The notes: generated by a model from the letters alone, not told the origin. A DNA stretch of 64,000 nucleotides from Rhodanobacter sp. FDAARGOS 1247 (GCF_016889805.1 NZ_CP069535.1:434001-498000), one strand, 5' to 3'; shown: positions 18,677 to 27,313, numbered from the stretch's first letter. Made by a program: numbers and translations.

Positions 18677-19318
18677 TCAGGGCAGTTCGCGTGCCGAATG
18701 CGGGTCGATCGCGTACGGATGCATCTTCACGAGGAAGCCCGGCTGCGCCTGCACCCGCGCCACCCATGCGCGAAAATGCGGGTATGCCTGCAACGACAGG
18801 TCGGCTTCTTCCGCGCGACTGGCGTAGGCGAACAGAGAGATGTCGGCGATGCCGTAATCGCCGCCGGCGATGAACGGCCGCGTCGCCAGCTCGTTCTCCA
18901 GGATCGCCAGCGTGCGCGCGGCGGCGTGGCGTTTCGTCACGATCAGTTCCGCCGGGCGACGTGCCAGCTTGCCGGTCATCGTCCAGTGCCGCAGCGCGCC
19001 GATCACCGACTCCACCCGCTCCTGCTCGAAGCACAACCACTGCTGCACCCTGGCGCGGCCGAACGCATCATCCGGCAGGTACGGAGTGCCGTCGGCGAGA
19101 TACATCAGGATCGCATTCGACTCGGCCAGCACCCGACCATCGTCCAGCTCGATCGCCGGCACCGTGCCGGTTGGACTGATGCGCCGGTATTCCACGCTTT
19201 GGCCCTCGCCCTCGAAGATGCTGACCGGCACCGTGCGGTACGGCCGATCGAGATGATGCAGCAACTGGCGCACCTTCCAGGCGTTCTGAGAGGGGAGGTA
19301 GTCGTACAGGGTCAGCAT
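18677..19318 (-). CDS. Glutathione S-transferase family protein
   Basis: The protein of 213 residues has a thioredoxin-like N-terminal domain (MLTLYDYLPSQNAWKVRQLL). The glutathione-binding segment is GTVPAIELDDGRVLAESNAI, with the cis-Pro and the E-S pair. The helical C-terminal domain is PFIAGGDYGIADISLFAYAS. The ATG at 19318 is chosen because it starts the first beta-strand. GSTs conjugate or reduce electrophiles with glutathione, and gshA is present at the right end of the window. It is minus strand, downstream of the DUF2269 gene. Confidence 0.9.
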   Translation of the reverse strand: MLTLYDYLPSQNAWKVRQLLHHLDRPYRTVPVSIFEGEGQSVEYRRISPTGTVPAIELDDGRVLAESNAILMYLADGTPYLPDDAFGRARVQQWLCFEQERVESVIGALRHWTMTGKLARRPAELIVTKRHAAARTLAILENELATRPFIAGGDYGIADISLFAYASRAEEADLSLQAYPHFRAWVARVQAQPGFLVKMHPYAIDPHSARELP

Positions 19319-19405
19319 CGCGAACTCCGGTGGAGAGATGCACCGATGGTGGCGAGCCCGGCCGCCGTGCAATATCCGTTTCTTGCGCTGCGAATGCTGG
19401 CCGCA

Positions 19406-19882
19406 TCAACCCCACAGCGTCGGCTTCGCCACCATCAACCAGAACGTGGCGATCACGGCGAGGAAGGCCGGCCAGCCCAGCGCAAACCAGGTGCGCATGC
19501 AGCGATGGTAGGTCGGCGGCAGGGCGGTGCCGTTGCGCAGTGCGGCGGCGGCGAGGTTGCGCGCGCGCCATTGCAGCCAGACCACCGGCAGCCAGCAGGC
19601 GCCGGCCAGCAGGTATAGCGCGATGGCGGCCTGCAGCCACGGCGTGTGCAGGTCGAAACCCATCAGGCGCATCAGCAGGTAGCCGGACAGCGGCTGCACG
19701 ATCACCGCCGGGGTGGTGAACAGGAAGTCCGCGCGTACGGTCAGCCGCGTGGCCACCGCGATGGCGGGGAGCTGGCCGCTGCGGTGGGTGAACCACATGA
19801 AGAAGGCGGTGCCCAGTCCGGTGCCGAACAGCAGGGTGGAGGAGAGGATGTGCACGGTTTTCAGCAGCACGTAGGCATTCAT
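19406..19882 (-). CDS. DUF2269-family integral membrane protein
   Basis: The protein of 158 residues has four predicted membrane helices (VLLKTVHILSSTLLFGTGLG, then FLFTTPAVIVQPLSGYLLM, AAIALYLLAGACWLPVVW, WFALGWPAFLAVIATFWLMV). The N-terminal K-x-x-H-I-x-S and the overall size match the DUF2269 family, of unknown function. The start overlaps the stop of the upstream Rossmann/DoxX fusion gene by 4 nt, so the two proteins are probably made together and may interact in the inner membrane. Confidence 0.82.
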   Translation of the reverse strand: MNAYVLLKTVHILSSTLLFGTGLGTAFFMWFTHRSGQLPAIAVATRLTVRADFLFTTPAVIVQPLSGYLLMRLMGFDLHTPWLQAAIALYLLAGACWLPVVWLQWRARNLAAAALRNGTALPPTYHRCMRTWFALGWPAFLAVIATFWLMVAKPTLWG

Positions 19883-21171
19883 CGGCGTTCTTCCGTCGCC
19901 AGCAACAGCGCCAGTGCCGCGATCAGCGGCAGGTTCTTCAGCAGGCCGCCGAACGGGTCCAGCCAGTGGACGGGCCAGGCGATGCCGATGCCGAAGGTGT
20001 AGCCGAGCAGCATCGCCAGCATCAGGCCCAGCACGAGATGCGGCCGCCAGCGCAGCAGGCACAGCGTGCCCAGCAGCAGGTCGGCGCTGGCGGTGATGTG
20101 CGCCAGCGCGAGCAGGCTGCCGGCCGCGAGTGAACTGCCGGGCGCGGCGGCCACCACGTCGGTTGCCGGGGTCAGCCAGCCGACCACGCCCGAACCGATC
20201 CACAGCAAGGCCATCGACACGCGCAGCAGCGGCAGGCAGAAGTACAACCGCGCATGCCAGCGGTCCTGCACGTGGCTGGACGCTTCGGCCAGCGCGCGTT
20301 GCAGCGTTCGTGGCTGCAGGCCGAGGCGCTCGCGCAGGCGGGCGACGGCATCGACGGTGCCCACGTTGCCGCGTTCCAGCATGCGCCCGATGGTGTTGCC
20401 GAGCGGGCCGTTGCCGAGATGTTCGCCCAGCGCGCAGGCCATTCGCACCAGCGGCATTGGCACGGCGAGCGCGTACGCGTGCCCGAAGCCGAGCCAGCGT
20501 CGCCAGGCCAGCAGGTAGTCGCGCAGGGTCAGCACCTCGGGGCCGACCAGTTCGAGCATCTCGCGGGCGACTTGCGGCCGGGTCAGCGCCGCGACGACGG
20601 CCAGGCCGACGTCTTCGGCGGCGATCGGCTGCAGCGGCTGCGCGCCGCGGCCGGGTAGGGGCAGCAGGCCGGGCAGCCCGGCCTGCGCACGCAGCAGCGA
20701 ACTGCCGCCGTACGAGCCATGTGCGCTGTAGACCAGCGACGGGCGCAGCACCAGCCAGTCCAGTTCCAGAGTGGCCAGCGCCGCATCGGCACGATGCTTG
20801 GAGGCGATGAACTCGCCGTCGGCGGGATCGCCCAGTGCGGAGACCTGGATCACCCGTCGCACGCCGGCCTGCACGCAGGCGCGGAACAGGGCCTGCGGCG
20901 CCTGCTCGTGCACCGCCGCGTAACCGTCGGCGCCGCGCTCGCGCAGGATGCCTGCACAGTTGACCACCGCCTCGATACCGGCGAGGCGGGGCAGCCAGTC
21001 CTCGCTGCGCACGTCGCGGGCCATGTCGCAGGCGATCGCGTCGAGTCTGGGGAAACGCGTGTCGAGGCGCGCGCCGCGCACGGCGCAGACGACGTCATGT
21101 CCGGCAGCGACCAGCGCCGCCACGATGTGCGCGCCGATGAAGCCGTAGGCGCCGGTGACCAGCACGCGCAT
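19879..21171 (-). CDS. NAD(P)-binding Rossmann (SDR-like) protein fused to a DoxX-like membrane domain
   Basis: The protein of 430 residues starts with the Rossmann motif VTGAYGFIGAHI (GxxGxxG). It continues as an atypical/extended short-chain dehydrogenase with NCAGIL and QVSALGD, but no clear YxxxK catalytic pair. After about residue 300 the C-terminus turns into four hydrophobic helices (LYFCLPLLRVSMALLWIGSG to LPLIAALALLLA), as in DoxX/DUF4166-related fusion proteins. Such fusions occur next to DUF2269 genes, and here the next gene is exactly that, overlapping by 4 nt. They are probably membrane-attached redox or quinone-related proteins; substrate unknown. Confidence 0.8.
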   Translation of the reverse strand: MRVLVTGAYGFIGAHIVAALVAAGHDVVCAVRGARLDTRFPRLDAIACDMARDVRSEDWLPRLAGIEAVVNCAGILRERGADGYAAVHEQAPQALFRACVQAGVRRVIQVSALGDPADGEFIASKHRADAALATLELDWLVLRPSLVYSAHGSYGGSSLLRAQAGLPGLLPLPGRGAQPLQPIAAEDVGLAVVAALTRPQVAREMLELVGPEVLTLRDYLLAWRRWLGFGHAYALAVPMPLVRMACALGEHLGNGPLGNTIGRMLERGNVGTVDAVARLRERLGLQPRTLQRALAEASSHVQDRWHARLYFCLPLLRVSMALLWIGSGVVGWLTPATDVVAAAPGSSLAAGSLLALAHITASADLLLGTLCLLRWRPHLVLGLMLAMLLGYTFGIGIAWPVHWLDPFGGLLKNLPLIAALALLLATEERR

Positions 21172-21215
21172 GGACACTCCCTGGTTTGCCTTGCGGAGAA
21201 CGATGACGGTGCGCT

Positions 21216-22169
21216 TCAGGCGTAGCGGTCGGCCAGCCGATCCGTCGCCTGCACCAGCTGGTCGACGATCGCCGGGTCGGCGGCGCTGTGGCCGGCCAGC
21301 ACCACGTGCAGGTCCGCCTCGGGCCAGGCCTGGCTGAGGTCGTATGCGCTCGTCATCGGGCAGATGATGTCGTAGCGGCCGTGCACGATGGTGGCGGGGA
21401 TGTGCCGGATGCGCTCGATGTCGCGCAGCAGCTGGTTCGGTTCGAGGAAGATGCGGTGGCGGAAGTAGTGCGCTTCCATGATCGCCAGGCTGACCGCCTT
21501 GTGCGGGTCCTCGAAGTCGCCACCGCCGTGGGGATCGTGCAGCAAGGTGGTGCTGCCGCCTTCCCATGCGCTCCACGCCTGTGCTGCGGCAAGCCGGGTC
21601 GCCTCGTCATTGCTGGTGAGCCGGCGCCAGTACGCTTCCAGCATCGAGTCGCGCTCGGCTTCGGGAATGAAGGCGAGGAAGCGCGCCCAGCGTTCGGGGA
21701 AGATCTGCGAAGCGCCGCCATCGACTTCGTTGAACCAGCGCAGTTCCGGTTCGCGGCCGAGGAAGATCCCGCGCAGCACCAGGCCGAGCACGCGCTCCGG
21801 ATGCGTCTGCGCATAGGCCAGCGCCAGGGTGGAACCCCACGAGCCGCCGAACACCACCCAGCGCTCGATGCCTAGGTGTTCGCGGATCGTCTCGATGTCG
21901 GCGACCAGGTGCCAGGTGGTGTTGTCGGTGAGTTCGGCGAACGGCGTGGATTGCCCGGCGCCGCGCTGGTCGAACAGCACGATGCGGTAGCGCGCCGGGT
22001 CGAAGAAGCGACGGTGATAGGCGGACAGGCCGGCACCGGGGCCGCCGTGCAGGAACACCACCGGCAAGCCGTCAGGGTTGCCGCATTCCTCGACGTGCAG
22101 GGTGTGGATCGCGTCGACGGCGAGGCGATGGGTCTGGTAGGGCTCGATGGCGGGGTAGAAGTCGCGCAT
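21216..22169 (-). CDS. pip: Prolyl aminopeptidase
   Basis: The protein of 317 residues is the usual size for the S33 family. Key motifs are LHGGPGAGLS (oxyanion HGGPG), DQRGAGQS, the nucleophile in VFGGSWGSTLAL, acid Asp in HGRYDIICP and His in LAGHSA. Together they identify proline iminopeptidase, a cytosolic enzyme that removes N-terminal proline from peptides. The gene stands alone on the minus strand, with the REP-like copy 2 directly upstream. Confidence 0.95.
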   Translation of the reverse strand: MRDFYPAIEPYQTHRLAVDAIHTLHVEECGNPDGLPVVFLHGGPGAGLSAYHRRFFDPARYRIVLFDQRGAGQSTPFAELTDNTTWHLVADIETIREHLGIERWVVFGGSWGSTLALAYAQTHPERVLGLVLRGIFLGREPELRWFNEVDGGASQIFPERWARFLAFIPEAERDSMLEAYWRRLTSNDEATRLAAAQAWSAWEGGSTTLLHDPHGGGDFEDPHKAVSLAIMEAHYFRHRIFLEPNQLLRDIERIRHIPATIVHGRYDIICPMTSAYDLSQAWPEADLHVVLAGHSAADPAIVDQLVQATDRLADRYA

Positions 22170-22255
22170 GGTGATCTTGGCGTGTCGCTGGAAAGGTGCA
22201 GCTTACGGGGAAATCGGCTTCGATGAAGTTCGACGCGGCGTGGACCCCACCCCTG

Positions 22256-22344
22256 CCCTCCCCTGCGGAGCAGGGGAGGGTATCCCGGTGGCGATGGAGT
22301 TTCGGGTGGCTCGCTCTGCTCCTCCCCCTGCCTGCAGGGGGAGG
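22256..22344. repeat. REP-like palindrome pair, copy 2
   Basis: CCCTCCCCTGC/GCAGGGGAGGG (22256-22280) and CCTCCCCCTGC/GCAGGGGGAGG (22321-22344) repeat the two outer palindromes of the 16.6-kb array, with a different central sequence. It lies between the stop of the phosphoesterase gene and the start of pip, the same relative position as copy 1. Confidence 0.85.
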
Positions 22345-22355
22345 CCGGGAGGGGC

Positions 22356-24053
22356 TCAGGCGTCGAACTGCAGCGCCGCGGTGAGGTCGCCGGGTGGTGG
22401 GCCGCCGGCGGCGATCATCGAGGCGTCGCGCAGTTTCAGGCCGGGCAGTTGCTTGAGGCCGAAGCGGCGGGTGAGGAAGCGCAGGATCGAGCCGGTGTCG
22501 TAGAGGGTGTGGTCGACGAATCCCTTCTTCGCGTGGGGCGACACGATGATCGCGGGGATGCGCGAACCCGGTCCCCAGCGATCGCCTTTCGGCGGCGCCA
22601 CGTGATCCCACCAGCCGCCGTTCTCGTCCACGGTGACCACCACCAGCATGTTCGGCCACAGCGGACTTTTCTGCAGCGCCGCTACCACCTGCGCCAGGTG
22701 TTCGTCGCCGGCATCCACGCTGGAGTAGCCCGCGTGCATGTTGAGGTCGCCCTGGGGTTTGTAGAACGACACCGGCGGCAGCGTGCCGGCTTCGATCGCG
22801 GCGATGAAGTGGTTGCTGTCGGCGCGGTTGCCCACGCCGGCGTCGCGCAGGTGCTGCGCGCGTGCCGGCGTGCCCGGCGCGAAGCTGCGGAAGTAGTTGA
22901 GCGGCTGGTGGTGGATCTGGAAGTTCGGTATTTCCGGGAACGCCTTGTGGTCGCCGTCGCCATGGCCGTCCAGCGCCAGCTGCCAGCCGCCGGCGTACCA
23001 GGCCCAGTCGACGCCGGCGTCGGACAGCGCATCGCCGATACTGGCGTGCACCTGCGGTGGCAAGGTGTTGTGGCTGTCCGGATCGGCGAAGCGCGGGTCG
23101 CGCTTGTCGTGGCTGAAGGCGGGCGCGTAGGCCGGCCCCATCGTGTTGACCGCCCAGAAGTCCGGCGTCAGTGCATCGCGCGAGGCGAACTCCGGCCGAC
23201 CCTGCATCGCGCTGGCAGGGGAATCCTCGGCCATCACGCGCTGGAGGCCGGTCGGGTCGTCGCCTTCGACGGTGGCGATCTGGATTTTCGCCGGGTGCCG
23301 GTCGGCGTGCGGGAAATACGGCGGCTGCGCGGCGGCCAGGTATTGATGGTTGAGGAAGGAACCGCCGAACGCGCCCATGAAGAAGTTGTCGCACAGGGTG
23401 AATTGTTCGGCGAGCTTCCACAGCCGCAGGTTGGCCGCGCCGTCGCCGTAGTGGCCCATCGTCATCGCGCCGGTGTTGCCCCAGGCCACGAAGCCGTCGT
23501 TCCTGCCGCCGTTGATCTGCAGCTGGTTCTCGTAGAAGCGGTGCACCAGGTCGCGGGTGATCACGCCGTGCGGCAGTGCGTCGCCCTCGGGCGTGCGCAG
23601 GACGAACGGGCGGTTGGGCAGGCCGCGGATCGCGTCTTCCCCGATCTGGTAGTGGCGGCCGTCGACGGTCTGCGCGTGTGGCGCCAGGCCACCCCATACC
23701 GGCGGCAATTCGTCGAGCAATCGACCATCGCGATCGCGCTGGCGGTAGGCGGGCGAGTCGAGCGCCTGCAGCGGTTGCGCCAGCCCGGGGAAGTTCGCGA
23801 ACAGGTTGTTGAAGCTGCGGTTCTCGGCGTACAGCACCACCACGTGATGGATGTGCTGGCGCAGCTGCGCATCGAGTGCCGCGTCGCCTGCGCCCGGCGC
23901 CGTGGCTGCGCGGCGCTCGCCGAACGGCTGGCAGCCGCTCACGCCGAGCGCGGCACCGGCCATCGCGAGGCCGCCGAGCAGGCGGCGGCGTTGCGGATCG
24001 GTGGGCGCGTCGGTGGTGGTCGAAGGGGGCGGGGTGGTGGGCTTGTCGGTCAT
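22356..24053 (-). CDS. Tat-exported phosphoesterase (AcpA / phospholipase C-like acid phosphatase), predicted lipoprotein
   Basis: The protein of 565 residues has an N-terminal Thr/Pro-rich stretch before DPQRRRLLGGLAMAG, a twin-arginine signal. The signal ends in LGVSGC, a lipobox, so the protein should be exported folded and lipidated. The catalytic family motifs VVVLYAENRSFNNLF, VTVDENGGWWDHV and SPHAKKGFVDHT match the phosphoesterase/phospholipase C (AcpA) superfamily, which uses a metal-bound alkaline-phosphatase-like core. Family members hydrolyse phosphomonoesters or phospholipids. The Lrp-type regulator gene lies just upstream on the same strand, but the 22-bp gap does not prove co-regulation. 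Confidence 0.88.
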   Translation of the reverse strand: MTDKPTTPPPSTTTDAPTDPQRRRLLGGLAMAGAALGVSGCQPFGERRAATAPGAGDAALDAQLRQHIHHVVVLYAENRSFNNLFANFPGLAQPLQALDSPAYRQRDRDGRLLDELPPVWGGLAPHAQTVDGRHYQIGEDAIRGLPNRPFVLRTPEGDALPHGVITRDLVHRFYENQLQINGGRNDGFVAWGNTGAMTMGHYGDGAANLRLWKLAEQFTLCDNFFMGAFGGSFLNHQYLAAAQPPYFPHADRHPAKIQIATVEGDDPTGLQRVMAEDSPASAMQGRPEFASRDALTPDFWAVNTMGPAYAPAFSHDKRDPRFADPDSHNTLPPQVHASIGDALSDAGVDWAWYAGGWQLALDGHGDGDHKAFPEIPNFQIHHQPLNYFRSFAPGTPARAQHLRDAGVGNRADSNHFIAAIEAGTLPPVSFYKPQGDLNMHAGYSSVDAGDEHLAQVVAALQKSPLWPNMLVVVTVDENGGWWDHVAPPKGDRWGPGSRIPAIIVSPHAKKGFVDHTLYDTGSILRFLTRRFGLKQLPGLKLRDASMIAAGGPPPGDLTAALQFDA

Positions 24054-24075
24054 GGGATGGTCGCAGGGGAGAGGG

Positions 24076-24570
24076 TCAGTCGCGTGACGCGGCGAGTGCG
24101 GCGTTCCACATCGCGCGGGTCAGCGGGCGGTGTTCGTGCGGCGTCTGCAGCACGATCAGGGTGGTGGTGCTGTTGCTGGCGCCGGTCTTGAGCAAGCGGT
24201 CGAGCACCGATTCCAGGTGGCCGATCGACATCGCCACCACGTGCAGCAGGGCGGAATCCTCGCCGGCCAGGCGGCGACACTCAAGCACCTCGGGGATGTC
24301 CTCCACCAGTGCGCCGATGCGCGCGCAGGTGACGCCGTCGCAACGCAGGCGGATCATCGCGCTGATGCCGTAGCCCAGCCGCCGGGGGTTCACCGTGGCG
24401 CGGTAGCCGCTGATCACGCCGGCCTCCTCCAGCCGCTTCACCCGCTCGGCGACCGCCGGTGCGGACAGCCGCACCTTGCGGCCCAGCTCGGCGTAACCCA
24501 GGCGCGCATCCTGCTGCAGCGCTTCGAGCAGCTGCCAGTCCTTCGCGTCCAGTTCGGGCTTTGATTCCAT
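24076..24570 (-). CDS. Lrp/AsnC-family transcriptional regulator
   Basis: The protein of 164 residues has an N-terminal AsnC-type winged helix: DAKDWQLLEALQQDARLGYA, then LGRKVRLSAPAVAERVKRLE. A RAM ligand-binding domain follows (RIGALVEDIPEVLECRRLAG, AGEDSALLHVVAMS). I chose ATG 24570, which starts at the first HTH helix region; an upstream in-frame ATG adds 26 residues not usual for the family. It is divergent from the EamA exporter gene, a common layout in which the Lrp protein controls an amino-acid exporter. Effector unknown. Confidence 0.92.
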   Translation of the reverse strand: MESKPELDAKDWQLLEALQQDARLGYAELGRKVRLSAPAVAERVKRLEEAGVISGYRATVNPRRLGYGISAMIRLRCDGVTCARIGALVEDIPEVLECRRLAGEDSALLHVVAMSIGHLESVLDRLLKTGASNSTTTLIVLQTPHEHRPLTRAMWNAALAASRD

Positions 24571-24710
24571 GACTTTCGATTCCAAGGCAGGATCAGGTAT
24601 CGATGAATTCGATCGCTGGCGAAACAGCGTGAAAACGCTTCGGTGCATTATTCCTCGGCGCGACCGGCAAGACTAGGATGCGCACTTCCCCGTTTCAGGA
24701 ATGCGTCCCC

Positions 24711-25628
24711 ATGGGTACCGTTGACCGCCTCGATGGCCGCGCGCTGCTGGCCATCGCGATCGCCCTGCTCACCTGGTCGTCGGCGTATGCCGCGATCGCC
24801 TATGCGTTGCCCTCGTTCACCCCGGGCGAGGTGGCCTTTGCGCGGCTGCTGACCGGCTCGCTGTGTTTCGCCGTCCTGCTGTGGGTGAAGCGGGTGCCCC
24901 TGCCGGCGCCGCGTGACTGGCCGCAACTGGCGTTGCTCGGCGTGCTCGGCCTCACCGTCTATCACCTGTGCCTGAACTACGCCGAGACGCGGATCGCCAG
25001 CGGCACCGCCTCGATCCTGATCTCGCTGGTGCCCGCGGCCACCGCGGCGGTGTCGGCGTTCTGGATCGGCGAGCGCCTGACCCTGCGCACCTGGATCGGC
25101 CTGGCGCTGGCCCTGCTCGGCACGGTGCTGGTGGTGCTGGCCAGTGGGCAGCGGGTGGAGGTGGACCCGCACGCCTTGCTGGTGCTGGTGTGCGTCGCCG
25201 TCTCGGCGATCTTCTTCGTGGGCCAGAAGGCGCTGTTCGCCCGCAGCAGCATGGTCGGCGTCACCGCGTTCGCGATGTTCGCCGGCACGCTCGGCGCGCT
25301 GCCGTTCGGCTGGCATCTGCCGCAGGCGCTGGTGGCCGCGTCGTGGTCGCACATCGGCGCGCTGCTGTGGCTGGGCATCGCGCCCACCTTCATCGGCTAC
25401 CTGGCCTGGAACATGGCGGTGAACCGTGCCTCGGCTTCGCAGGTCAGCAGCTTCATCTACCTGTCGCCGCCGATCGCGCTGCTGATCGGCTGGCTGTGGC
25501 TGCGCGAGGTGCCGAACGCGCTGATCCTGGTGGGCGGCGCGGTCACCATCGGCGGCGTGGTGCTGGCCAACGCACGGCGGCGGCCCGTGCGGGTCGCGCC
25601 GCCGATCGAAACCTGCGAACAGAACTGA
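24711..25628 (+). CDS. EamA/DMT-superfamily transporter
   Basis: The protein of 305 residues has ten predicted membrane helices in two EamA halves (LLAIAIALLTWSSAYAAIAY and IGALLWLGIAPTFIGYLAW). The half-signature RIASGTASILISLVPA is typical of drug/metabolite or amino-acid exporters of the YdcZ/RhaT/YedA type. ATG 24711 is preferred over 24678, with an AGGA about 10 nt upstream. It is divergent from the Lrp regulator gene across about 140 bp, which suggests export of an amino acid or analogue under that regulator. Confidence 0.88.
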   Translation: MGTVDRLDGRALLAIAIALLTWSSAYAAIAYALPSFTPGEVAFARLLTGSLCFAVLLWVKRVPLPAPRDWPQLALLGVLGLTVYHLCLNYAETRIASGTASILISLVPAATAAVSAFWIGERLTLRTWIGLALALLGTVLVVLASGQRVEVDPHALLVLVCVAVSAIFFVGQKALFARSSMVGVTAFAMFAGTLGALPFGWHLPQALVAASWSHIGALLWLGIAPTFIGYLAWNMAVNRASASQVSSFIYLSPPIALLIGWLWLREVPNALILVGGAVTIGGVVLANARRRPVRVAPPIETCEQN

Positions 25629-25649
25629 CTGACCCGGGAGGACTGCCAC

Positions 25650-26348
25650 ATGTACCAGCTGCACATCGCCAACAAGAACTATTCGTCGTGGTCGTTGCGG
25701 CCGTGGCTGCTGCTCAGCGAGCTGGGCATTCCGTTCGAAGAACACCTGGTGACGTTTGCCCAGGGCAATGGCGCCAGCTGGCAGGCGTTCCGCGCGTTCT
25801 CGCCCAGCGGCAAGGTGCCGTGCCTGCACGACGGTGAGCGCGTGGTGTGGGATTCGCTGGCGATCGCCGAATACCTGGCCGAACGTCATATGGACGTATG
25901 GCCGTCCGATCCGGACGCACGCGCCTGGGCGCGTTGCGCCGCCGCGGAGATGCACGCGGGCTTCGCGGCCCTGCGCAACCAGTGCGGCATGAACTGCGGC
26001 CTGCGCATCCGCCTGCCCGACGAGCTGCCGGCGGCGCTGCAGGGCGACATCGCACGCATCGATGAATTGTGGAGCGAAGGGCTGGCCCGGTTTGGCGGGC
26101 CGTTCCTGGCCGGCGCGAAGTTCGGTGCCGTCGATGCGTTCTTCGCGCCGGTGGCCTTCCGCATCCAGAGCTACGGCCTGCAGCTTGGCGCGCCATCCTC
26201 GGACTATGCGCAACGGCTGCTGGCGCTGCCCGGCATGCGCCGCTGGTATGACGCCGCGCTGCAGGAGAGCTGGCGCGACGAGGAACACGAGCGCGAGGCG
26301 CGGCAGTCGGGCACGGTCTGGCAGGACCTGCGCGCGCCGGCGAGCTGA
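25650..26348 (+). CDS. Glutathione S-transferase family protein (second copy)
   Basis: The protein of 232 residues starts MYQLHIANKNYSSWSLRPWL, a GST N-domain in which the catalytic position appears to be the Ser/Tyr of NYSSWS. It continues FSPSGKVPCLHDGERVVWDS with cis-Pro and an acidic Ser-binding region. The C-terminal helical domain ends with FLAGAKFGAVDAFFAPVAF. This type is often annotated as an YfcF/stringent-starvation-like GST. It begins 21 nt after the EamA transporter gene, with AGGAC upstream, so it is likely in one operon with it. Confidence 0.9.
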   Translation: MYQLHIANKNYSSWSLRPWLLLSELGIPFEEHLVTFAQGNGASWQAFRAFSPSGKVPCLHDGERVVWDSLAIAEYLAERHMDVWPSDPDARAWARCAAAEMHAGFAALRNQCGMNCGLRIRLPDELPAALQGDIARIDELWSEGLARFGGPFLAGAKFGAVDAFFAPVAFRIQSYGLQLGAPSSDYAQRLLALPGMRRWYDAALQESWRDEEHEREARQSGTVWQDLRAPAS

Positions 26349-26362
26349 GGCGCGCCGCGCGC

Positions 26363-26977
26363 TCAGTTCAGCCGCGTCACGCGAACGACGGCGGGATCGT
26401 CGGCATGCTCCAGCAGCAGGCACTTCACCCGTTCCTGCCACGCCTGGCCGAAGGCCGCGCGCTGTTCCGGCGTGGCCTGCGGATCGAGCGCCGCCCCCAG
26501 CAGCGGGCGCAGGCTGGCCGGCGCGGGGACATCGCCGAGATCCAGCGCCACCGACACGCTCTTTCCGTTGTCGCGTCGATGCACCCGCAGGCCCGCACCT
26601 GCGTCAGGCGTGGAGAAGTGCAACAGCGAATGCCGGGCGAAGCGGCCGGCAATGCCGTGGAAGCCGTTGGCTGCGGCGGCGCCGGTGACCAGGGTGAACA
26701 CCTGGCCGATCACGCCGTTGACGCCCTCGTCTTCCGCGCCCGCCATTTCCACGCTGACGCCGCCGCGTTCGGCGGGGCCATCGGGATAGAGCGCGCGCAA
26801 CGCGGCACGCGCCATCAGCCAGGCGCCGGCCACGGTGGGACAGGAGTGGCCGGCCAGCCGCACGGCGTCGATGTAGCGGTAGTCGATCAGGCCGTCGTCG
26901 GCCGCGCCAAGCAGGTCCGCCAGCGGATCGCGCACGGTGATCGCCGGCGCCTCGTCGAAGAAGGGCGGATAGCGCAT
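26363..26977 (-). CDS. FmdE-like protein (formylmethanofuran dehydrogenase subunit E-related domain)
   Basis: The protein of 204 residues contains the segment RLAGHSCPTVAGAWLMARAA, whose GHxCP motif is characteristic of the FwdE/FmdE-like domain. This family is not tied to methanogenesis when found in proteobacteria. The remaining sequence lacks further Cys clusters. It overlaps the preceding DUF2249 gene by one nucleotide (TGATG), so the two form an operon behind an FNR-type box at 27300. Role unknown; linkage to nitrogen-oxide or anaerobic metabolism is inferred from the box and DUF2249. Confidence 0.75.
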   Translation of the reverse strand: MRYPPFFDEAPAITVRDPLADLLGAADDGLIDYRYIDAVRLAGHSCPTVAGAWLMARAALRALYPDGPAERGGVSVEMAGAEDEGVNGVIGQVFTLVTGAAAANGFHGIAGRFARHSLLHFSTPDAGAGLRVHRRDNGKSVSVALDLGDVPAPASLRPLLGAALDPQATPEQRAAFGQAWQERVKCLLLEHADDPAVVRVTRLN

Positions 26978-27243
26978 CACTCCACCGGCAGGCCGGTGAT
27001 GCCGAAATCGATCACCACGGCGTCCGCGTCGCGCTGGCGGTAGGTCACGCTGAGGTTGTCGCCGAGGCGTTCGCGCAACTGGGCGATCAACGGAATCGGA
27101 TCGTGGTCGTTGACGAAGCGCATCGTCTCGCCCGAACGCAGCGCGCCGATCGCGCCGAAGATCGCCGAATGGCGAAAGCGGCGGGCCACCCCGCGCGCGT
27201 CGAAAAGGTGGGTGTTCTGTTCGGCAATGATGTCGCTGGACAT
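26977..27243 (-). CDS. DUF2249 domain-containing protein
   Basis: The protein of 88 residues has the DUF2249 motif GETMRFVNDHDPIPLIAQL. It is short, cytosolic and without a signal. DUF2249 genes are frequently near denitrification, haemerythrin or NO-response genes. The start at ATG 27243 excludes an N-terminal extension. A CTGAT-N4-ATCAG palindrome lies 57-70 bp upstream, a likely site for an FNR/DNR-type regulator. The FmdE-like gene overlaps its stop. Confidence 0.82.
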   Translation of the reverse strand: MSSDIIAEQNTHLFDARGVARRFRHSAIFGAIGALRSGETMRFVNDHDPIPLIAQLRERLGDNLSVTYRQRDADAVVIDFGITGLPVE

Positions 27244-27299
27244 GGGGCGGGCTCGTCGGGAAAGGGAGCCCAACATACGCCGCGCGTCGCGGCAGGCCA

Positions 27300-27313
27300 C
27301 TGATCTGGATCAG
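27300..27313. promoter_or_regulatory. FNR/ANR/DNR-type operator
   Basis: The 14-bp sequence CTGATCTGGATCAG is a perfect palindrome of half-sites around TGAT-N4-ATCA and differs from the consensus TTGAT-N4-ATCAA only at the outer base on each side. It lies 57-70 bp upstream of the DUF2249 start, a position where FNR or DNR could activate. Binding has to be tested. Confidence 0.6.
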
